DNA of 64,000 nucleotides from Chelatococcus composti (GTDB lineage: Bacteria; Pseudomonadota; Alphaproteobacteria; Rhizobiales; Beijerinckiaceae): NCBI RefSeq assembly GCF_014201415.1, contig NZ_JACHEH010000003.1, forward strand, positions 124,001 through 188,000, written 5' to 3'. How positions within the stretch are numbered: the first letter of the stretch is position 1; each line of letters begins with the position of its first letter. The position numbers were made by a program, and so were the translations under genes. The notes under the pieces were generated by a model that searched no databases, was not told the DNA's origin, and worked only from the letters and a program-made list of their open reading frames with translations. Of this stretch, positions 58,827 through 64,000 are shown piece after piece.

Positions 58827-59768
58827 TCAACGGGCGAGGGCGGCGCTCAGTGCCTTTATATTGTGCTCCATCATGGCGATGTAAGTCCCCGCCGGGCCGT
58901 TTTCGTCCGACAGGGCGTCCGAATAGAGGCGCCCGCCGATCGTCGCGCCGGTCTCCCTTGCGATACGCTCGAGGAGGCGCGGATCGGTGACGTTTTCGAG
59001 GAAGACGGCAGGGATCTTGTCCCGCTTGATCTGGCGGATGATGCGACCGACGTCGCGCGCCGACGCCTCCGCATCGGTCGAAACGCCCTGGGGGGCGACG
59101 AAGGTGAGGCCATAGGCCCTGGCAAAATAGCCGAAGGCGTCGTGCGAGGTGATGACCTTGCGTCGGGCGGGCGGGATGGCTGCCACGGCCGCCTTTACCT
59201 CGGCTTCGAGCGCATCGAGCTTCGCAAGGTAGGCCTCGGCATTGGTCGCATACACCTCCCTGCCGGCCGGGTCGACGGTCGTCAGTCCGTCGCGGATTGC
59301 CGCGACATAGAGCTTGGCGTTGGCCACGTCCTGCCAGGCGTGCGGGTCGAGCCCGCCGTGGGCGTGGTGGTTGTGGTCATCGTCGTGATGGCCGTGGTCG
59401 TCGTCCATCTCGAGCGGCTTCACCTTGGCAGCGGCCTCGACGACCGTCGCGCTCGTGCCGGAAGCCTCGACCAGCCGGTCGATCCAGCCCTCGAACCTGA
59501 GGCCGTTGACGAAGATGACCTTGGCTTCGGCGAGGCTGCGCGCGTCGGCGGGAGAGGGCGAATAGACATGCGTGTCGCCGTTGCGTCCGACGAGCACGGT
59601 GAGGTCGATGCGGTCGCCGCCGACCTGGCGCACGAAATCGCCCAGGATGGAAAACGTGGCAACCACCTTCACCTTCGCCGCCTCCTGCTGGGCGCTTGCG
59701 GCAGGGATGAGGGGCAGGGCGAGGAGGGTGGAAAAAAGTACTGATATAACGTTGCGTCTTGTGCGCAT
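58827..59768 (-). CDS. znuA: Zinc ABC transporter periplasmic binding protein (ZnuA/AztC-like)
   Basis: The 313-residue protein has a signal peptide (VISVLFSTLLALPLIPAASA) and the cluster A-I metal receptor layout. VKVVATFSILGDFVRQVGGD is followed by NGLRFEGWIDRLVEASG, a His/Asp loop (DDDHGHHDDDHNHHAHGG) and GLDPHAWQD. Downstream come SHDAFGYFARAYGLTFVAPQ and the C-terminal VFLENVTDPRLLERIA. The His-rich loop marks a zinc receptor. Order ATPase-permease-receptor is like aztABC of Paracoccus rather than classical znuABC, so AztC is a fair alternative name. It lies 38 bases after the permease gene. Confidence 0.9.
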   Translation of the reverse strand: MRTRRNVISVLFSTLLALPLIPAASAQQEAAKVKVVATFSILGDFVRQVGGDRIDLTVLVGRNGDTHVYSPSPADARSLAEAKVIFVNGLRFEGWIDRLVEASGTSATVVEAAAKVKPLEMDDDHGHHDDDHNHHAHGGLDPHAWQDVANAKLYVAAIRDGLTTVDPAGREVYATNAEAYLAKLDALEAEVKAAVAAIPPARRKVITSHDAFGYFARAYGLTFVAPQGVSTDAEASARDVGRIIRQIKRDKIPAVFLENVTDPRLLERIARETGATIGGRLYSDALSDENGPAGTYIAMMEHNIKALSAALAR

Positions 59769-59806
59769 GGCTTAACTCCAGAGCCGGTCGCGGGGCGACG
59801 GAGAGG

Positions 59807-60676
59807 TCAGGCTTCGAGATGTCGTGCGGGCACGAGGCGCCAGAGGAGCCCGTCAACCGGGCCGACGAACAGCGAGATGACATAGGCGCCGCCGGCGACG
59901 AGGATGATGGACGGGCCGGCCGGCAGGCCGGTGTGGTAGGAAAGGACGAGCCCGGCGGCGCCGGACAGCATCCCGACCAGCGTCGAGAGGCCGATCATCA
60001 CCGTGATGTCGCCGCTCCAGAAGCGGGCGGTTGCTGCGGGCAGCATCATCATGCCGACGGCGAGCAGGGTGCCGAGCGCGTGGAAGCCGCCGACGAGGTT
60101 GATGACGACGAGGGCGAGGAAGGCCAGATGGGCGACGGCACCTGCGCGGCTCACCGAGCGCAGGAAGCCGGGATCGACGCATTCGAGCACCAGCGGCCGG
60201 TAGAGCACCGCGAGCGCGACGAGCGTAACGGTGGCGATGCCGGCGACCAGCAGCAGCGTCGCGTCGTCGAGCGCCAGCACTGTGCCGAACAGGACGTGCA
60301 GCAGGTCGACGTTGGAGCCGCGCAGCGAGACCAGCGTGACGCCGAGGGCGAGCGAGATGAGGTAGAAGGCCGCCAGCGCCGCATCTTCCTTCAGCGCCGT
60401 TGTGCGGGCGACGAGCCCGGCTGCGAGCGCCACGGCGAAGCCCGCGGCGAGCCCTCCGATGGTCATCGCCGGCAGCGACAGGCCATAGAGGAGGAAGCCG
60501 ACGGCGGCACCGGGCAGGATGGCGTGGGCCATGGCGTCGCCTGTCAGGCTCATGCGCCGCAGCATCAGAAAGACGCCGACGGGGCCGCCCGACAGCGCGA
60601 GGGCTGCGGCGCCGACGAGGGCCCGGCGCATGAAATCGAACTCGACGAATGGCGCGATGAGAAGGTCGTAGAGCAT
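59807..60676 (-). CDS. znuB: Zinc ABC transporter permease (ZnuB/AztB-like)
   Basis: The 289-residue membrane protein has about nine hydrophobic helices and ABC-3 family features: MLRRMSLTGDAMAHAILPGA at the first cytoplasmic loop, LLHVLFGTVLAL, and GGFHALGTLLAVGMMMLPAATA. It forms the channel for zinc across the inner membrane, paired with the ATPase encoded nine bases upstream and the receptor downstream. No periplasmic domain is seen. It is part of the leftward zinc operon. Confidence 0.9.
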   Translation of the reverse strand: MLYDLLIAPFVEFDFMRRALVGAAALALSGGPVGVFLMLRRMSLTGDAMAHAILPGAAVGFLLYGLSLPAMTIGGLAAGFAVALAAGLVARTTALKEDAALAAFYLISLALGVTLVSLRGSNVDLLHVLFGTVLALDDATLLLVAGIATVTLVALAVLYRPLVLECVDPGFLRSVSRAGAVAHLAFLALVVINLVGGFHALGTLLAVGMMMLPAATARFWSGDITVMIGLSTLVGMLSGAAGLVLSYHTGLPAGPSIILVAGGAYVISLFVGPVDGLLWRLVPARHLEA

Positions 60677-60685
60677 CGCCGACGC

Positions 60686-61459
60686 TCAGGCCGCGTCGCG
60701 CGCACAGACCGGCGCATTTGCATCGAAGGCCTCGACGAGGTGACGGGCCTTCATGAGGTTCTCGGCCGTCAGCACCTCCTCCGTCCTGCCCCAGGCCACC
60801 GGCTCGCGGGCGAGGAGCAGTGTGCGCGGGAAGGCCTGGCGCACCATCTCCATGTCGTGCAGCACGGCGACGACCGTGCGCCCCTCGTCATGCCAGCGGC
60901 GCACGAGGCCGAGCAGATCGGCCGTGGTGCGCGCGTCGATAGCGGTGAACGGCTCGTCAAGCAGGATGATGTCCGCATCCTGCAGCAGCAGCCGGGCAAA
61001 GAGGGCCCGCTGCATCTGCCCGCCGGAGAGCGTGCCGATGGGGCGCTTCTCGAAGCCGGTGAGCCCGACGGCGGCGAGCGCCTCCCCGATCCGCGCCCGG
61101 TCCCGGCGGCCGATGCAGCCGAACAGTCCCGCCCGGCTCCACAGGCCGACGCAGACGAGGTCGTAGACAGTGATGGGGAAGCTGCGGTCGATGTCGGCCG
61201 CCTGCGGCAGGTAGGCGATGCGCGGCTTCACCCCGCGCGGCGTGCCGAGCGACAGGCGGATATGGCCGGCCAGGGGCGGGAGCGCCCCGGCGATGCCCTT
61301 GAGCAGCGTCGACTTGCCGGCCCCGTTGGGGCCGACGACCGCGGTGAGGCTGCCTGCCGCCAGCGCGCCGTCGAGGTGGTGGACGGCCGGATGCCGGTCG
61401 TAGCCGAGCGTCAGGTTCTCGAAGCGGATGGCGTCGGGCGTGCGGACGGCGTCGGTCAT
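60686..61459 (-). CDS. znuC: Zinc ABC transporter ATP-binding protein (ZnuC/AztA-like)
   Basis: ATG 61459 gives 257 residues; a longer frame to 61513 has no supporting start. ABC motifs are VVGPNGAGKSTLL (Walker A), GTLSGGQMQRALFARLL (signature), DIILLDEPFTAID (Walker B) and VLHDMEMV (switch His). It powers zinc import. It begins four bases after the stop of the small His-rich protein gene at 61464 and 170 bases downstream of the Zur box. It is the second gene of the operon. Confidence 0.92.
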   Translation of the reverse strand: MTDAVRTPDAIRFENLTLGYDRHPAVHHLDGALAAGSLTAVVGPNGAGKSTLLKGIAGALPPLAGHIRLSLGTPRGVKPRIAYLPQAADIDRSFPITVYDLVCVGLWSRAGLFGCIGRRDRARIGEALAAVGLTGFEKRPIGTLSGGQMQRALFARLLLQDADIILLDEPFTAIDARTTADLLGLVRRWHDEGRTVVAVLHDMEMVRQAFPRTLLLAREPVAWGRTEEVLTAENLMKARHLVEAFDANAPVCARDAA

Positions 61460-61463
61460 CGGG

Positions 61464-61616
61464 TCAATCCAGCACGGCCAGGACGGCGATCCACAGCAGC
61501 ACAAGCACCGCACCCGAGGCGGTGAGGCGCGTCAGCGCCGACATGCGCAGCAGCGACAGGGTCGGCTCAGCCGCTTCGGCATGGTGATGGTGGCTGTGCG
61601 CGTGCGAATGGGTCAT
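61464..61616 (-). CDS. Small His-rich membrane protein (50 aa), first gene of zinc operon
   Basis: ATG 61616 to TGA 61464 encodes 50 residues: a His-rich head (MTHSHAHSHHHHAEAAEPTL) then a hydrophobic helix (ASGAVLVLLWIAVLAVLD). It sits just downstream of the Zur box, and its stop lies four bases before the ATPase start, so it is in the right place and strand for a real gene. The His head could hold zinc at the membrane and help load the transporter; this is inference. It is too short for usual annotation cutoffs. Confidence 0.65.
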   Translation of the reverse strand: MTHSHAHSHHHHAEAAEPTLSLLRMSALTRLTASGAVLVLLWIAVLAVLD

Positions 61617-61629
61617 GACCAGTCAATTA

Positions 61630-61648
61630 AATGTTCTACTATAACATT
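61630..61648 (-). promoter_or_regulatory. Zur-binding box upstream of the zinc operon
   Basis: AATGTTCTACTATAACATT is a near-perfect inverted repeat (AATGTT...AACATT) that closely fits the proteobacterial Zur consensus as I know it (AATGTTATANTATAACATT). It lies 13 bases upstream of the small His-rich gene. Zur with zinc should repress the whole leftward operon. No zur gene is in the window. Confidence 0.85.
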
Positions 61649-61712
61649 GCAAGCGCCATGCACCGCGCGGGCACGCCGCTGGGGAAAGGGCCAAGGCGCG
61701 GCCGGCTGCCGT

Positions 61713-63296
61713 TCAGAACGGATGGTACTGGTAGAGCCAGGTTTCGGTCAGCACCTGCTCTCCGAGCTTGAGGAAGCAGCGCATCTCGACAGGCTCCGTG
61801 CCGTCGACGGTGAGGTCAAACTGCACGCGCCAGTGGCCGGGCACGTCGTTGGGCAGGGCTTCCGTCAGGATGTAGGAGAAGCTGCCGCGCGAGGCCCACA
61901 GCACCGGCTCCGGCTGCTCGCCGAAGGGGATGGTGGCGAGTGGCGGGCCGAGGAACTCGAGCATGAACTTGCGCACGCCTGCGGGGCGCGGCTGTCCCGG
62001 CTGGCCGCCGTTGCCGAGGCGCGTGGCGACGCAGCGGCCGAGGGAGGTCGGGAAGGGCTCGTCTGCCAGCCAGTGCAGTCGGTAGGAGAGGTCCTTCCGC
62101 ATCCCCGCCCTGGCGGGCTCGCGGGGCACCCACATGGCGACGATGTTGTCGTGGATCTCGTCGTCGGTCGGAATTTCGATGAGCTCGACGGCGCCCTTGC
62201 CCCAGTCGCCCTTCGGCTCCACCCACAGGCTCGGCCGCCTGTCGTAGAAGACGCCGTCCAGGTAGTGGTCGAAGACACGGTCGCGCTGGAGGAGGCCGAA
62301 GCCGCGCGGGTTCTCGTCCTGGAAGGCGGAGGCGATGGTGTGCCGCGGGTTGTTGAGGGGCCGCCAGATGCGTTCGCCGGTGCCGGTCCACATGGCGAGG
62401 CCGTCCGAATCGTGGATTTCGGGCCGCCAGTCCACGGCCGTCGGCTTAACTGTCTCCGAGAACCAGTACATCGACGTCAGCGGTGCGAGCCCGAAGCGGG
62501 CGACGTCCTTCCGCAGGAAGACCGTGCTGTCGATGTCCATCAGCACGCCCTCGCCGCGCTGCATGACGAAGCGGTAGGCGCCGCAGATGCTCGGCCCATC
62601 GAGCAGGCAGAAGACCGTGACCGTGTCGCTGCCGTCTGCCGGCGTGTCGAAGTAGACGTGGGTGAACGCCGGGAATTCCTCGGCCTTGCCGGCGACGGCC
62701 ACGTCGATCGCGATGCCGCGCGCCGACAGGCCGTACTGGTAGAGGGCGCCGATGGCGCGGAAATAGGACGCGCCGAGGAAGGCCACCCAGTCGTTGCTGC
62801 GCCAGTCGCGCTTGGGGTCGGGGTTGAAGCGGCTCTCCTGGAAGCGGAAGCCCGCGAAGCCCGAGCCCGCCGGCAGCTCGTGCGCCGGGCTGTCCGGCGG
62901 CATGTCGAAGTACCGCTCGTCGTAGATGATCTCGCGGGCCTTGCCGTCGGCGACGACGTGCATGCGTACCGGAGTCTGGAAATAGCGGCCGAGGTGGAAG
63001 AAGGTGACCGGGAACTGGCCGGGCCCGTCGGCGAAGAGCGCATACTCCGGCTTGAAGCGGATCTTGCCGTGGGCGTCGTAGTCGATGCGGTCGAGGATGG
63101 CGGCCGGCGGCGAGGGCGGCGCCTTGTAGGGGCTCTTCGCCATCGCCTCGGCCCGCGCCACGAGCCCCTCGAAGGAGAACGGCGCCTCCTTGCCGAACTT
63201 GAGTCCCTGGGCGGCGAGGACAGCAGGGGCGAATCCCGTTGCCGCCAGACCGGCGGTCGCCGCAGCGGATGCAAGAAGCGTACGTCTGTCGATCAT
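61713..63296 (-). CDS. mdoG: Periplasmic glucan biosynthesis protein (OpgG/OpgD family)
   Basis: ATG 63296 gives 527 residues with a Tat-like signal (DRRTLLASAAATAGLAATG); a start at 63344 is possible. The MdoG/OpgG domain shows FSFEGLVARAEAMAKSPYKA, GSGFAGFRFQESRFNPDP, WVAFLGASYFRAIGAL, RPSLWVEPKGDWGKGAVELIE and YRLHW. It acts in the periplasm on the linear backbone of osmoregulated periplasmic glucans. The Tat signal favours the OpgD subtype. It lies alone, divergent from the TRAP receptor gene, and ends 97 bases before the zinc operon begins, on the same strand. Confidence 0.9.
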   Translation of the reverse strand: MIDRRTLLASAAATAGLAATGFAPAVLAAQGLKFGKEAPFSFEGLVARAEAMAKSPYKAPPSPPAAILDRIDYDAHGKIRFKPEYALFADGPGQFPVTFFHLGRYFQTPVRMHVVADGKAREIIYDERYFDMPPDSPAHELPAGSGFAGFRFQESRFNPDPKRDWRSNDWVAFLGASYFRAIGALYQYGLSARGIAIDVAVAGKAEEFPAFTHVYFDTPADGSDTVTVFCLLDGPSICGAYRFVMQRGEGVLMDIDSTVFLRKDVARFGLAPLTSMYWFSETVKPTAVDWRPEIHDSDGLAMWTGTGERIWRPLNNPRHTIASAFQDENPRGFGLLQRDRVFDHYLDGVFYDRRPSLWVEPKGDWGKGAVELIEIPTDDEIHDNIVAMWVPREPARAGMRKDLSYRLHWLADEPFPTSLGRCVATRLGNGGQPGQPRPAGVRKFMLEFLGPPLATIPFGEQPEPVLWASRGSFSYILTEALPNDVPGHWRVQFDLTVDGTEPVEMRCFLKLGEQVLTETWLYQYHPF

Positions 63297-63552
63297 GCGT
63301 CGGGCGCTCGTTGGTGGCTCGTCGTCGGTGGGTTCATAGGCCATGTGGGGCTGCGCGGCCATGTTGTCATCCCCGCGCGTGGCTGCGGCCCAGGGGTTAT
63401 CGCCGGGAAGATGGCGTGGGAATGGCGAAAAGCCTGTGCCTTCCACGCTGGAGGCTTGAGCTTACCGCCGCCGCCATGGATAACTCTTGTCGGCAGCAAT
63501 GACGCGGCCTCGCAATGTCGCGTCTGCTCAACGCATTCCGGGAGGAGGGACT

Positions 63553-64000
63553 ATGCGTCGCTTCATGAAGACGATGACTGCGGGGGCCGCGGCCCTGACG
63601 GCCGTGCTGATGGCTTCGAGCCTGCCGGCCCGGTCGGCCGAGTTCATCAACGTGCTGACGGGCGGAACCTCGGGCGTCTACTACCCGCTGGGTGTCGCCC
63701 TGTCGAAGATCTACGCGGAGAAGATTCCGGACACGCGGCCGTCCGTGCAGGCGACGAAGGCGTCGGTCGAGAATCTCAACCTGCTCCAGCAGGGCAAGGG
63801 TGAGATCGCCTTCGCGCTCGGTGACAGCGTCAAGCTGGCCTGGGACGGTGACACGGAAGCCGGCTTCAAGGGCAAGCTCGACAAGCTGCGTGGCATCACC
63901 GCCATCTATCCCAACTACATCCAGATCGTCGCGTCGAAGGAATCGGGGATCAAGACCCTGGCGGATCTCAAGGGCAAGCGCCTGTCGGTCGGCGCGCCGA
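63553..64000 (+). CDS. TAXI-family TRAP transporter substrate-binding protein (partial)
   Basis: ATG 63553, behind GGAGGAGGGAC, opens a frame that runs off the window after about 149 residues. It has a signal peptide (TAGAAALTAVLMASSLPARS), then NVLTGGTSGVYYPLGVALSK, typical of TAXI receptors (TGGTSGVYYPLG), and LAWDGDTEAGFKGKLDKLRG followed by LADLKGKRLSVGAP. It binds a carboxylate or amino acid in the periplasm for a TRAP permease, which is expected beyond the window. Intergenic 63297-63552 holds its promoter and that of the glucan gene. Confidence 0.9.
   Translation, partial: MRRFMKTMTAGAAALTAVLMASSLPARSAEFINVLTGGTSGVYYPLGVALSKIYAEKIPDTRPSVQATKASVENLNLLQQGKGEIAFALGDSVKLAWDGDTEAGFKGKLDKLRGITAIYPNYIQIVASKESGIKTLADLKGKRLSVGAP

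Noticed and set aside
59735-59760. A second, weaker Zur-like string (AACGTTATATCAGTAC on the minus strand) at the znuA start
   Set aside because: It lies inside the signal-peptide codons and matches about 12 of 16 positions; there is no room for a promoter upstream of it within the operon.

Overview
The window is GC-rich and looks like an alphaproteobacterial chromosome, probably Hyphomicrobiales (Rhizobiales) or a near relative. The lptC-lptA-lptB-rpoN-hpf-ptsN order, the DUF2924/serine-recombinase module, a Zur-boxed zinc operon, an osmoregulated periplasmic glucan gene and a TAXI-TRAP receptor all fit this. Everything here was read by eye from the sequence; no database search was run, and family names rest on recognised motifs and gene order.

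Positions 1 to about 20.6 kb are accessory DNA. From 1 to 10.6 kb there is a phage- or integrative-element-like module: a primase fragment and Cas4-like nuclease on the minus strand, then a plus-strand run with two unknown proteins, a sigma-70-like factor, a RecA-type ATPase, a probable ssDNA-binding partner, an SF2 helicase, a DUF2924 protein, a serine recombinase and an HTH protein. From 10.7 to 20.3 kb lies a compact defence locus: a Z1-domain helicase-like ATPase, a PD-(D/E)XK protein, a MORC/MutL-like GHKL ATPase and two unknown proteins. The last four genes of this operon are joined by ATGA overlaps. It meets a convergent C5-cytosine methyltransferase gene, and a divergent Vsr endonuclease gene follows. 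This is the best candidate for a little-studied system.

From 20.46 to 32.64 kb, an imperfect direct repeat of about 155 bp (20461-20616 and 32481-32635) brackets a second accessory block. The right copy abuts the 3' end of a tRNA-Ser(GGA) gene, so the block looks like a tRNA-targeted integration. It carries a copper/metal resistance island: an ATP-grasp gene, cytochrome c, a multicopper oxidase, a CDF transporter, a P1B copper ATPase, a DUF411 protein and small secreted Cys/His proteins. It also carries the 3' stump of a DNA methyltransferase followed by an intact type III Res-like helicase. Two genes in the block, ATP-grasp and CDF, carry frameshifts.

From 32.7 to 64 kb the content is ordinary chromosome: msrA, a TauE/SafE exporter, mepA, a RecD-like helicase, anmK, an RND efflux pair, an aminotransferase, an orphan polyamine-binding protein, a decayed glycolipid-binding gene, fumarase, glucokinase, the ptsN-hpf-rpoN-lptBAC block, RNase D and an alpha/beta-hydrolase lipoprotein. 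It ends with a zinc operon running right to left: Zur box, a 50-residue His-rich membrane protein missed by length cutoffs, ABC ATPase, permease, binding protein, COG0523 GTPase, then a WD40 protein and a small CxxxxC protein. Beyond it are a glucan biosynthesis gene and the start of a TAXI-type TRAP receptor, cut by the window edge.
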